The translations under genes were made by a program, and so were the position numbers. From Balamuthia mandrillaris (Eukaryota; Discosea; Longamoebia; Balamuthiidae): 23,816 nt of DNA. Every line of letters begins with the position of its first letter. Within the stretch, counting starts at the first letter, position 1. Location of the stretch: contig JAVKOQ010000614.1 of NCBI GenBank assembly GCA_031835245.1, forward strand, positions 1 to 23,816, written 5' to 3'. Under the pieces are notes generated by a model that ran no database searches, had not been told where the DNA came from, and saw nothing but the letters and a program-made list of their open reading frames with translations. Positions 1 through 8,952 of the stretch are shown here, piece by piece.

Positions 1-1103
1 CAAGACTTCTTGAAACACTTCCAACGTTCCTAAATGTTGACCATCAAAACAATAAATCATCTCAAATAAAAACGAAAGGAAGAAATAAAACAGCATTCAA
101 ACGAAATGACAAAGAGAATAAGAACAAACCTTTAATTACAGAATCAACAGGAAAGTACCGTTTCACTTCGTTATCATCCAGTTGGTACTTTTCGTTCAAA
201 AGTTTGTTGTGATAATAGCTAAAGTCGTAGGAATGAATCTTGTCATTATGCACCTCATGACTTGCGTTCTTGTCCTTTTTCTTTAGTTGTAGAAGTTGAT
301 TGTACTCTTCATGTGCTTTTTCCGTCAAACGGTCTTGTGTTTGGTTTTTTGTTAGTGCAAGACAATAGAACAAGTGAAACAGGACGTCACCCAAACACAA
401 AAGATCATAGAAGAAAAAAGAAAAAAGAAAAAAGAAGCAAGAAGAAGAGAACGACGAAGGGATGACAACGTACCAGACAATTCGTTGACAAACTGGAACA
501 CGGTTTGCGGAGTTTTAGCCATCCGGGTCTTCAACACGAACGAGGCATGATCCTTATATCCCAACATTTCTGCTGCCTCTATGAGCGTTTCAAAAAAAAA
601 ACAAACAAACAAACATTAACGTGATGTAAACAAGAAACAAACAATCACAGCTAAAGCTGCTTAGCATAGCCAAAAAAAAATCAGAAAAAAACACAAAAGA
701 AAACAAACCTTGACGAAGCAACAACACTTTGCGTAAAAGCTCTTCGTTTACATCGATACACTTTCGGCCATTGACAAAGTCCAACTTGCGTCTTGTTTCA
801 GGATTGTCCGCATGTTGCAAAACAGGCACTAAATCCGGATATCTCAAAGTCACTTTGTACTTTGTGGTTTTATCATCAGCTTGCATTTGTTCCAGACCCT
901 GGAGGACGTCTTCGGGCACACCGGAAAGTTCTTCTTTGGTGAATTCTAAAAAGGTGTTGTCCTCGTTTAGGTTTCGTTGGAAGTGGATGCAATAATCTGC
1001 TATCTCTGTAATGTAAACAGGTAAAACAAAGTTAGCTCCGTTTTTTTGCAAACTGCTCCATTATCTTCACAAGATGAATAGAAAGGCGAGAAAAAACAAA
1101 GAA

Positions 1104-1134
<31 letters not shown>

Positions 1135-1779
1135 TAAAGAACCTTTACGAATGGCCTTGAGGCGTTCGCGTTGAGCGGCAGGTAACGCCAACCCGTTTTG
1201 TTCAAACTCCAAAATGAGTTTATCCACAACTGTTTAAGTCAACAAATGAACCTGTTATAAAGCCACACGAGAAAACAAACAAGGAGAAAATAAAAACCAA
1301 GAAGAACATTCGCACCTCGTTTCTGTTCAGAGGAAAGCTTCCCGTCCTCTCGTTGTTTGTTACCGTCAGCATATTCCTTTACAGCGCGGTAGAGATCTTC
1401 TCTCATGCCCGACTCGATGAAGAAGGACTGAAGCTTTTGATCCGCTTTGGAGGACTGCTCTCTGGCCTCTCGTTGCAAGGAGACGTAGGCAGGAAAGGTG
1501 CAGCTGGAATAGAGGGCCGCAGTGTGGGCTTCCAGGTCCGCTAGCGGTTGAATCGTGTTGGCAAAGGTCCGCTCCTCTGCTCTCACTTGAATGACTTGCT
1601 GGTAGATCTGTGTTTTCGTGTCCATGTGGATGAGAGAGGAAGAGAGGAGAGTGAACAAGAGGATGAGCGAAGAGGGAAGAAGCATGGAACGAGAGAATGA
1701 GAGGGAGAAAGAAAGAGAGGAGCAATAAAAGAGAAGAGAATGAAGAGAGAGAGGGAGAGCGAGAGAGAGCGAGAGAGAG

Positions 1780-1820
<41 letters not shown>

Positions 1821-2029
1821 GGAGAAGGAGAAGGAGAAGGAGAAGGAGAAGGAGAAGGAGAAGGAGAAGAGGGGAAGAGGAAGAGAGGAAGAGGAAGAGG
1901 AAGAGGAAGAGGAAGAGGAAGAGGAAGAGGAAGAGGAAGAGAAGAGGAAGAGGAAGAGGAAGAGGAAGAGGAAGAGGAAGAGGAAGAGGAAGAGGAAGAG
2001 GAAGAGGAAGAGGAAGAGGAAGAGGAAAG

Positions 2030-2069
<40 letters not shown>

Positions 2070-2542
2070 AGAATGAGAGGAGAAAGTAGGAAAAGAGAGG
2101 CAGCGGCAGTGGAACAGAAGCAGAGAGAAGAAGAGACCTCGTTGGAGTGCTCCACAACGTGCTCCGCCAGCTGTGCGATGCGGTCGGGCTGGAGGTGGCA
2201 GCTAAAGTGGCTGACATAGCTCACCGAAGAGGCAGACGCAGCAGAGGAAGAACCAAAGGCACGCCTCAGCCCCCTGTGCGGGTCAAGCTCGAAGGCAGCG
2301 GCGCCGCAAGGGCCACCACGACGGCGCTTCGTTCCGCCCAGCAAAGCAAACGGCGAAGGAGAGAAAGTTGTTGATGGCCTGAAAGATTTTGATCTCTGCC
2401 GTTGCTGCCCACCACCGCAGTGGTGGTTGTGGCAGCTGGAGGTGCTCGAGTAACGTCGTCCTGCGGCAAGGGTGGTGAGAAGGCATGGCCGAGGGGCGGT
2501 GGTGACCAAGCGACGCGCAGCGGCTTTGTTGCTCGGGCGCAT
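1..2542 (-). CDS. Thimet oligopeptidase/neurolysin-like M3 zinc peptidase, 5' part (7 exons seen)
   Basis: Exons in transcript order are 2542-2138, 1607-1316, 1229-1143, 1005-709, 578-474, 333-130 and 29-1. All junctions are GT-AG and phase-compatible, giving 473 codons. The sequence matches the thimet oligopeptidase/neurolysin family of intracellular peptidases that cut short peptides. Diagnostic stretches are NLNEDNTFLEFTKEEL with GVPEDVL in exon 4, MAKTPQTVFQFVNEL in exon 5, and YFPVDSVIKGTLEVFQEVL across exons 6-7. The zinc site HExxH would lie beyond the window edge, so activity cannot be judged. The first ATG (2542) opens an Arg/Ser/Thr-rich leader with few acidic residues and the motif GRRYSSTSS, typical of a mitochondrial presequence. 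About 110 residues precede the conserved core. Exon 1 is GC-rich while exons 4-7 are AT-richer. Intron 1 holds a large purine repeat. Family assignment is firm; organelle targeting is inferred. Confidence 0.9.
1107..1134. repeat. (GA)n microsatellite in intron 3 of the M3 peptidase gene
   Basis: A pure run of about 14 AG dinucleotides lies in the intron between exons 3 and 4. On the sense (-) strand it is a TC tract upstream of the acceptor that precedes position 1005. Confidence 0.95.
1744..2064. repeat. Compound polypurine repeat: (GA)n, (GGAGAA)n, (GAGGAA)n, (GA)n
   Basis: This roughly 320-nt tract is almost purely purine on the + strand. It starts with interrupted GA repeats (to about 1816). 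About eight GGAGAA units follow (to about 1868), then more than twenty GAGGAA units (about 1880-2030), and a final GA run (about 2033-2064). Purine richness extends outward to about 1690 and 2100. It fills most of the 530-nt intron 1 of the M3 peptidase gene, so the pre-mRNA carries it as polypyrimidine. Long mirror-symmetric polypurine is the class of sequence known to form triplex DNA. Confidence 0.95.
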
Positions 2543-2904
2543 CTCCTCTCTTTCTCTGTTGCTAACCCGTCGACACAAATTCTCTTGCAATTATTTCAAA
2601 TAAATATTTCCATCCTTTTTGACACGTTCGCCGGTTAGATGTTGTCTTTCGGGCCAATGCTATCGATACGAGGTTTAAAAACTGGACAAAGTCTGGGTCC
2701 GCATTCGAAGTTTCCGTGTCCCGTCCACGGAGAGTTTGGACGTGTTTGCCAGCGTTTATCGAGATTGTATCTATTTAAAGTCATTTTGCGGACAATTATC
2801 GACAATAATTTCCAAATTCCACAAATGAAGGGCCGAAAAAAAAAACTAAAAGAGAGAGGAAAAAAAAAGAAAGAAAGTAGCAGGAGAAGGAAGCTTCTTT
2901 CAAT

Positions 2905-2950
<46 letters not shown>

Positions 2951-3147
2951 GGGTGCAAAAAAAAAAATAATAAGGGAGGAGGGTGGTAAAGAAGAAGAAG
3001 GAGCAAAAAACCTTCCAAAAAAAAAAAAAAGGTCGCCTCGTTGTTTAACCAAACAAAAAAATAAATAAAAAAATAAATCGGATCATCAAGAAAGGAGAGG
3101 GAAAAAAAAATAATCAGTTTGTGGTTCGAAACAAAAAAAAAACCGCA
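2543..3147. other. Shared intergenic region between divergent M3 peptidase and GTPase genes
   Basis: The 605 nt separate two divergent start codons and probably hold both promoters. Positions about 2640-2830 are ordinary complex sequence, containing a CCAAT, the palindrome TATCGATA, TATTTAAA, and short hairpins (TCCGTG-7nt-CACGGA; AATTAT-5nt-ATAATT). The rest is A-rich or GA repeat. No conserved protein is encoded here. No core promoter could be fixed. Confidence 0.5.
2907..2947. repeat. (GA)n microsatellite
   Basis: An uninterrupted run of about 20 AG dinucleotides lies about 200 nt upstream of the GTPase start codon, flanked by A-rich sequence. Confidence 0.95.
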
Positions 3148-4440
3148 ATGGGAAAGAAGAAGGAGCTTCCTTTGCACAAGATCATCGTGGTCGGCGCGGG
3201 CGGAGTTGGCAAAAGCGCCCTGACCTTGCAGTTCATGTACGGCGACTTTGTGGAGGAGTACGACCCCACCTCTGCCGACTCCTACCGGAAGAAGCTCTGC
3301 GTTGACGGAGAGAACCTCCAGCTCGACATTTTGGACACCGGTTCGTCCCTCTCTCTCTATTTTTTTTTTTTTGCTTTTATTTCTTTCAATCTCTCTTTGC
3401 TTTGTGCTTTTGTTCTCTGACTTGTTCTTTTTTTTTTTTTGATTTTGATCTGCATTGATTTTTTTTTCTCTCTCTATCCTCTTTCCTTGTCGTGTTTCTG
3501 TTCTTTCTTTTTTCTTTTCTGTTCTTTGATGTTACGAAACGGGGGAAAACCTCAAATAAAACACCACACAACAGCTGGACAGGAAGACTATGCCGCCATG
3601 CGGGATAACTATTACAGAACGGGGGAGGGCTTCATGTGCGTGTACTCGATCACGATGGAGGACTCCTACAATGCCCTCAAGAGCTTTCATGAGCAAATCC
3701 TCCGAGTCACTGAGAATCCCAACGTACTCCTCTCCTTTGCTTTATTTCTTATTTTCCTACTCTGCTTCTTGCCTCTCTCGCCTCCCCTCCCGGTTCCCCT
3801 TCTCTCTTCGCCGTCGCAACTTTTCTCTCGCCTCACTTCTATCCTCTGCTTCTCTTCCTTCTTGTTCTCCTCTCTCCCTCTCTCTCTCCCTCTCTCTCTC
3901 TCTCTCCTCTACTCCCGTTCTTTCCTCTCTATTCTTGCTTGTCTCCTCTGTTCATTCTCGTTCTTCTCTTATTTTCTTCACTTTCTCTCTCTTTTCTCCT
4001 CTGCGTCTCATTCTCGTTTTTTAAAAGAAATAACTGCCTAACTAATGAATCGCCCATTCCCACTATCAACTGCCTCCCAGATCCCATTCTTGGTGTTGGG
4101 CAACAAATGCGACCTTGAGGACAAACGACAGGTCAGCAAGGAAAAGGGCAAAGAATTGGCCGATCTTCTCAAAGCTCCCTTTATGGAGGTCTCATTCTCT
4201 CTCCTTTTTCTCTTCTTTTTTTCTTTTTTTTTTCCCTATCTCTCTTCTTCTCTCTTCCTCTCTCTCTCTTCTCTCTCTCTCTCTCTCTCTCTCTCCTAAA
4301 ATTCTGTTCTTCAATCCATGCAGACCTCAGCAAAGACCAACACGAACGTACAAGAGGCGTTCACAGAGCTGGTCCGCATCATAATGCGGCAAAAGGAGAC
4401 ACAAGACCCCAAAGGCAAGAAGAACTGTATAATGATGTGA
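3148..4440 (+). CDS. Ral/Ras-family small GTPase, 188 aa, 4 exons
   Basis: Exons are 3148-3340, 3575-3723, 4081-4188 and 4324-4440, with phase-consistent GT-AG introns of 234, 357 and 135 nt. The protein is a complete Ras-fold GTPase, a membrane-bound signalling switch. P-loop GAGGVGKS is at residues 16-23 and switch [12 protein letters not shown] at 38-48. DTAGQED with the catalytic Gln is at 63-69, NKCD at 122-125 and ETSAK at 150-154. The C-terminus KKNCIMM is a CAAX prenylation box whose final Met favours farnesyl. Switch I with ADSYRKK, and [19 protein letters not shown], are closer to Ral than to Ras, but the short tail is more Ras-like. The start is the first ATG before the conserved core, in the context gcaATGG. 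Introns are very pyrimidine-rich. GTPase identity is certain; the Ral subfamily is likely. Confidence 0.95.
4259..4295. repeat. (CT)n tract in GTPase intron 3
   Basis: A near-pure CT run lies just upstream of the acceptor of the last GTPase exon. A similar interrupted CT tract occupies about 3866-3908 in intron 2. Both are pyrimidine on the sense strand. Confidence 0.9.
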
Positions 4441-4956
4441 CAAAAGAAGATGAAGAAGACCACTTTTGGAGGAGACAGCGTAGATATCTTATTTTTATTT
4501 TTCTTTATTGCTTCTTATTCTTTTTGTTTTACTTTATTTTTTTTTTTGTTTGTTTGTTGATTTTTTTAAATTATTTTTATGGAATGGGTTTTGTTGAAAG
4601 ACAAAAAAAAGAGAGAAAAAAAAGGAGTAAAGGAGAGAGTTACTTTTTTTTGTGTGTGTGGTGTGCTTTTTTTTTTTGTCACAAATAGAATTTTTTTCCC
4701 TTCTCTTCTTTCTTTGTTTCACCTTCGTTCTCCTCTCTCTCTTCTCTTCTCTTCTCTTCTCTTCTCTTCTCTTCTCTTCTCTTCTCTTCTCTTCTCTTCT
4801 CTTCTCTTCTCTTCTCTTCTCTTCTCTTCTCTTCTCTTCTCTCCTCTTCCGCTGCCACAGTTTTCTAAATTATTCTCCATTTTTAGCAACAATTCTCGAT
4901 ATTATGGCCAATCTTTTAAATAGTTTAAATTTGATTTTAATTTGAATGCACCCCTG
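4441..4956. other. Convergent 3' flanks of the GTPase and distal Nudix genes
   Basis: The 516 nt lie between the two stop codons. They hold T-rich sequence (4490-4570), A- and T-runs (4600-4680), the CTTCT repeat, and AT-rich sequence from 4860. No conserved protein or RNA gene was recognised. Confidence 0.6.
4739..4842. repeat. (CTTCT)n pentanucleotide microsatellite
   Basis: About 20 perfect tandem copies of CTTCT lie 300 nt beyond the GTPase stop codon. The same unit recurs at 22765-22977 in the ACSF3-like intron, in both cases pyrimidine on the strand of the neighbouring + gene. Confidence 0.97.
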
Positions 4957-5268
4957 TCAAATATTTCGATTGAGGTCGAAAAATTGTCGCTTGATCTCTT
5001 CGGGGGAAGGGGCGGCCTCCTGCCGGAAAGGGCAGAAGAGGGAGATGGGGAAGATGGGGCCGCCGTTGGCCACGTAGCTGAACCACTCGGTGGGCTCGGT
5101 GCCGCGCAGGTAGGGCGATTGCTTGCTCAGCTGCTGGAGCTCCTCCAGAGTGACCCATCTGAGAGAGAGAGAGAGAGAGCCAAAAAAAAAAAGGGGGGGT
5201 AGGAAAGGATTTAGGGGAAGGAGGAGGCTTGGAAAGAAACGAATGAATGAAGAGGAGGAGCGAAGAGA

Positions 5269-5311
<43 letters not shown>

Positions 5312-6042
5312 ACAAGAAGAAGAACAAGAACAAGAACAAGAACAACAACAACAACAAGAACAAGAACAACAACAACAACAAGAAGAAGAAGAAGAAGGAA
5401 GTAGGAAGAGCAACAAAACCTGGCTTCAAGCGACTCTTTGTCTGGAACAGATTTTGGGGGCGTATCATCAGCTGGTTCTGCATAAAAGATCATTCTTTTC
5501 GCCATACACATAAAGAAAGAGGATAAGTTTGCATTACTGGACAGCGTTGTTTACAAGGTTGCACAAAGAAAAAGAAGGAGCACATAAAACGAACCTCATG
5601 CGACAAGAGTCGCCGCATGGGGTATGTTCTACCCGAAGGACTCCCTTCAAGGTGATAGGAATGCCTCCTTCCTCCTTTGTTTCTCGGATGGCCGCTTCTG
5701 TAAAACTTGGTGTGCAAACGTGGCGTTACTTTTTTTTTTTTGGGTGGTTGGAAGTGTGGAGAAAAGGAGGAAGGTGTTTCTTTGTTCTCGGTACCTTTCG
5801 CCCACCTCGACTTTGCCACCAGGAACCCACCAGCCTCTGTTCCGCAGCTCTTTCACCAGCAAGAACTCGCCTGCCTTTTTGCCACACATACAATATGAGA
5901 ACCGTTTGCTGCCAAAAAAAAAAAAAAAAAGAAAGAAACTTTTGAAGACTGCAACAGTGGGGAAGGAAGCCGACACGCGTACCGAGTTTCGAACCACCAC
6001 CAACACAATCCACGTTGTGATAGGCGATCGTTCCGTTTGCAT
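4957..6042 (-). CDS. Nudix hydrolase, tandem copy B, 175 aa, 5 exons
   Basis: Exons are 6042-5983, 5874-5795, 5705-5595, 5494-5420 and 5158-4957. Junctions reproduce copy A in position and phase. The Nudix box GX5EX7REUXEEXGU is complete at residues 40-62 and spans intron 2: GKVEVGE, then SFTEAAI, then RETKEEGGI. The hydrophobic U position after RE is Thr. WWVPGG precedes the box and SLEARWVTLEEL follows it, as usual in the fold. The family hydrolyses nucleoside diphosphates linked to another group; the substrate cannot be told. The C-terminal block YLRGTEPTEWF and GGPIFPISLF is shared with copy A. Several acceptors have weak pyrimidine tracts (aaaag|G, ccaag|T) and were chosen by phase and by agreement with the paralogue. 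Confidence 0.85.
5161..5398. repeat. GA and AAC/AAG microsatellites in intron 4 of Nudix copy B
   Basis: The intron holds (GA)n at 5161-5179 and 5271-5308, then mixed AAC/AAG triplets at 5310-5398. On the sense strand these are pyrimidine-rich, as in other introns of the window. Copy A lacks these tracts in the same intron. Confidence 0.92.
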
Positions 6043-6335
6043 CTCGTGTTCTTCTTTTTTGTTTTTTTTGTTGTCTGCCTTTGGCTGCTGTTCTCTTTAA
6101 GTGAATTAATTGCCCTTCTGCTGGGGTGCGGAGGACCATGACCATATACCTCAACGCACACCTCCCTCCCCCTGAACTGTGGGGCAACAAGACTTGGCTC
6201 TTGGTGGTGGAAACAGGGTTGGGGCTGGAGCTTTCAAAAAAAGCCCTCCAAGCATGCAGAGTATATATGCCTCTGGTGATATTCTCTTATTTTTTTTTAA
6301 AAAAATTATTTACATCATTTGAAGAATTGTGCAAT
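6043..6335. other. Spacer between the two Nudix copies
   Basis: The 293 nt lie downstream of copy A and upstream of copy B. Position 6262-6268 has TATATAT, a possible TATA-type element for copy B, about 220 nt before its ATG. A perfect 6-bp inverted repeat, GAATTG-TG-CAATTC at 6324-6337, overlaps the copy A stop codon. No gene was seen. Confidence 0.4.
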
Positions 6336-7375
6336 TCACTCCCTCTGGTTCAAGTCGGCATATTGCTGCTTGATCTCTTCGGGCGGAGGGGCGGCTTGTG
6401 TCTCGGGGCAGAGCAGGGAGATGGGGAAGATGGGGCCGCCGTTGGCCACGTAGCCGAACCACTCGGTGGGCTCGGTGCCGCGCAGGTAGGGCGGTTGCTT
6501 GCTCAGCTGCTGGAGCTCCTCCAGAGTGACCCATCTGAGAGAGAGAAAAGCGAATTGGATGGTTATGGATGGATGGATGGAAAGGTGGAGGAAGCGAGGG
6601 TAGGAAGAGAGAAACAATGAAAGAAAAAACCAACAAGAAAGAAAGATCTAACAAGAAAAGAAACCACAAGAAACGACACTAAGTTTTAAAAAAAAACAAG
6701 AGCAAGCAGCAAAAACAGCAACGAGAATCACAACAAAACCTGGCTTCAAGCGACTCTTCATCTGGGACAGATTTTGGGGGAGTATCATCAGCTGGTTCTG
6801 CATAAAAGATCACTCTATCATCGCAACACACACACACCGAGGAAAAGTTAGCATTCCTTTTTATGTTGCGTACAAAAGACAAAAAAAAAAACGAACCTCA
6901 TGCGACTGGAGCGGCCGCTTGGCGTATGTTCTACCCGAAGGAGTCCCTTCAAGACGACGGGAATGCCTCCTTCCTCCTTTGTTTCTCGGATGGCCGCTTC
7001 TGTAAAACTTTTTAGAAAAAAAAAATGGAGACTATATATGTAAGTTCTTTTTGAAAGTGTGCAGAAAGGAGGGGTGCTCTTCTTCAAAATACCTTTCGCC
7101 CATCTCAACTCTGCCACCGGGAACCCACCAGCCTCTGTTGCGTGACTCTTTCACCAGCAAGAACTTGCCTTCCTACGTGCCAAGTATAGAATGGGCAAAC
7201 ATTTCATTATAAGAAATCGTGTTATATATCACACATAACCAAGAAATCTGTGACACAACTTTTGCAGAGTAAAAAAAAGAAGAGAGAGAGGGTGGCAAAG
7301 AAAACACCATACCGAGTTTCGAACAACCACCAAAGCAAAGTTCCAGGTAGCGACGGGCGATCTCTCGGCTTGCAT
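6336..7375 (-). CDS. Nudix hydrolase, tandem copy A, 175 aa, 5 exons
   Basis: Exons are 7375-7313, 7172-7093, 7007-6897, 6814-6740 and 6534-6336, all phase-consistent. Residues 41-63 form a complete Nudix box: GRVEMGE, SFTEAAI, RETKEEGGI, with Thr at the first hydrophobic position. The strand LVVVRNS and FLLVKE lead into WWVPGG, giving the usual beta-alpha-beta Nudix order. About 82% of residues match copy B by hand count. Differences cluster in exon 1 and the last 25 residues, while the box and the region VIFYAEPADDTPPKSVPD are nearly invariant. Copy A is the upstream member of the pair on the - strand. Exon 2 starts after cacgtag and exon 3 after taaaaag. Activity is inferred from the intact box; substrate is unknown. 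Confidence 0.87.
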
Positions 7376-7671
7376 CTTTGTTTCGTCGTTGCTGTGTCGG
7401 CAAGAAAACAGAACAAGCCGCCTTGTTTTTTGTCGACGGTAGAATTTATTGACAAATCTCGTGTCCTCGCTCGTGTCTATAGCGTGCTTCCAATGCTGAG
7501 AACAAGAAGAAGAACAAGAACAAGAACAAGAAGAAGGAGAACAAGCAGAAGAAGCACAAGAAGAAGAACAAGAAGAAGAACAAGAACAAGAACAACAAGA
7601 AGCACCAAAAGAAAAAACAAGAAGTCTGAATTTTTATCTGTTTAAAACTACAAACAATAGGCATCATTCGT
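7376..7671. other. Spacer between actin-bundler-like gene and Nudix copy A, with AAGAAC-type repeat
   Basis: The 296 nt cover the 3' flank of the gene at 7672-8766 and the promoter side of Nudix copy A. Most of it (7501-7624) is a purine-rich AAGAAC/AAGAAG repeat with a few interruptions. No further gene was seen. Confidence 0.6.
7501..7624. repeat. Imperfect (AAGAAC)n/(AAG)n repeat
   Basis: About 120 nt of mixed AAG and AAC triplets, reading as CTT/GTT on the - strand. It is the same type as the intron tract at 5310-5398. Confidence 0.9.
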
Positions 7672-8766
7672 TTACTTATCCTTCTTGTAGCCACCCTTGC
7701 TGACGGGCAAGTAGGCCCTGGCCTCGTGCAACTCCCTCTCCAACCACCACACCGCTCCCTTGGGCAGGCTGTTCTTGGCCTTCTCCAGGTACGCCTCCGC
7801 CTCCTCCAGCTTGCGCCTCGCCTCCTCCACCGCCTCCTCCGCTGCCGCCTTGGCCTCCTCGCTCTGACGACGAGCCGTCTCGGCATCAGCCCTGGCACGG
7901 GAGGCGGCCTGAGCGGCAGCAGCGGCTTCCTCTCTGGCCTCAGCGGCGACCTGAGCAGCTCTGTCGGCCTTCTTCACGGCAGCCTCTTGGGTGATCTTGG
8001 CGCGACGCAAGGGCAAAGGGTCCTCTCCCAGGTGTTGGGCCAGCTCGTTCTTGGCCTTGTTGCGAGAGACCAGACCTCCCTCCTCGCTCGCTCTCTTCAG
8101 CTCTGCTGTCTTGTTGTTGTACGCCTCCTCTTGTGCTTGCAGCTCCTTCAGCGCCGCTTCCAGTTCCTCCTTGGCCACGCGCAGCTCCTCCTCGCGCGCC
8201 TTGGCCTCGGCCTCGCGGGCTTTAGCATCGGCTTCCCTGGCCTTGGCGTCGGCCTCGCGGGCCTTGGCCTCCTTGAGGGCAGCAGCGGCCTCGTCAGCAC
8301 GGGCCTCGGCCTCACGGAAGGCGGCCTGCACCTGGTCGAACATGCGCTGCGCCTTCTCGATCTCCTCCTTGCTGCCCTGAGGGGCGTTGACCAGGAAGTG
8401 CCAGTCCACGTCGAAGCGGAAGATGAGGAGGTGGATGAGCGGGACCAAGCGCACCTTGGCCCCGATGGCCCCGGTGGAGCGCAGCTTGTCCCTCATCTGC
8501 TGCACGGTCATGGTCTCTTGCAGCTTTTCCAGGAAGCGGTGGGCCTGCAGCTCGTCCAGGGCGCAGCCTTGGTCCTTCTTGGCCAGGTCCAGCTCGGCGC
8601 AGAGGTGCTTGAACTTCCACAGCCGCTCCGCCTCCTCCTTGGCAAACTCCTCCCAGAAGGCGTTGAGGAACCACACCACCTGGTCCTTGTACGTCCTGCT
8701 CGCCAGGTCCTCCAGCTTCTCCACGTCCGTAGCTCCGGATAACACCTGCGCCGTCGGTGCTGCCAT
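7672..8766 (-). CDS. 34-kDa calcium-regulated actin-bundling protein-like, 364 aa
   Basis: A single exon starts at the ATG after an A-run (AAAAAAATGGCAGC) and ends with TAA. Residues 27-45 (KDQVVWFLNAFWEEFAKEE) resemble the conserved N-terminal part of the Dictyostelium 34-kDa actin bundler, whose sequence I compared from memory. The end, GAVWWLERELHEARAYLP (337-354), matches that family's C-terminal AIWWMNRDLEE block. The region GLVSRNKAKNELAQ (231-244) and EAAVKKADRA also align. The EF-hand of the relative would fall at residues 94-112 (DKLRSTGAIGAKVRLVPLI), but no acidic calcium ligands remain. Residues 150-210 carry repeated AKAREAD/AKAREEE units and 270-335 are Ala/Glu/Arg-rich, so most of the protein is probably coiled coil. 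It likely acts in the cytoskeleton without direct calcium control. Strong GC-rich codon use. Confidence 0.72.
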   Translation of the reverse strand: MAAPTAQVLSGATDVEKLEDLASRTYKDQVVWFLNAFWEEFAKEEAERLWKFKHLCAELDLAKKDQGCALDELQAHRFLEKLQETMTVQQMRDKLRSTGAIGAKVRLVPLIHLLIFRFDVDWHFLVNAPQGSKEEIEKAQRMFDQVQAAFREAEARADEAAAALKEAKAREADAKAREADAKAREAEAKAREEELRVAKEELEAALKELQAQEEAYNNKTAELKRASEEGGLVSRNKAKNELAQHLGEDPLPLRRAKITQEAAVKKADRAAQVAAEAREEAAAAAQAASRARADAETARRQSEEAKAAAEEAVEEARRKLEEAEAYLEKAKNSLPKGAVWWLERELHEARAYLPVSKGGYKKDK

Positions 8767-8933
8767 TTTTTTTTTATTTCTTATAGATATATATGCTTCG
8801 GTGCTGCTCTGCTTTTCTCTCTCTGTTGCAACGAACAACAAAGAAACGCAGCAACTTTTGTTCTCCCCAACAACCAAAAAAAAAATTACGATGCAATAAA
8901 GCGGTCGCAAAGGCAAAAAAAGGGTGACGGTCC

Positions 8934-8950
8934 GTTGCGCCGGTGGCAAC
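8934..8950. promoter_or_regulatory. GTTGC-N7-GCAAC inverted repeat (X-box-like)
   Basis: A perfect 5-bp inverted repeat with a 7-nt spacer lies between divergent genes. On the - strand it reads GTTGCC-ACCGG-CGCAAC, close to the RFX X-box consensus but with a longer spacer and one mismatch. A weak prediction based on sequence alone. Confidence 0.2.
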
Positions 8951-8952
8951 CA

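Noticed and set aside
1697-2219. Open frames on the + strand encoding Arg-Glu and Gly-Glu repeats
   Set aside because: They are translations of the GA/GGAGAA/GAGGAA microsatellite inside an intron of the - strand M3 gene; no conserved residues.
2639-2950. A 103-codon + frame starting MLSFGPMLSIRG
   Set aside because: Ends in Arg-Glu microsatellite translation; its complex part lacks any recognisable domain and lies in the divergent promoter region.
4739-4842. Regular short tandem array considered as a CRISPR or telomere-like repeat
   Set aside because: Five-base unit without spacers, internal to a eukaryotic gene region; a plain microsatellite.
7726-8742. A 338-codon open frame antisense to the actin-bundler-like gene
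   Set aside because: Shadow of the GC-rich Glu/Ala/Lys codons on the other strand; Leu/Gln/Gly-rich, no family match, while the - frame has conserved blocks.
8788-8796. TATATATGC just upstream of the actin-bundler-like start, also near 6262 and 22084
   Set aside because: Only 20-30 nt before the ATG at two sites, so a TATA box there would put the start site at or inside the coding region; probably AT-rich leader sequence.
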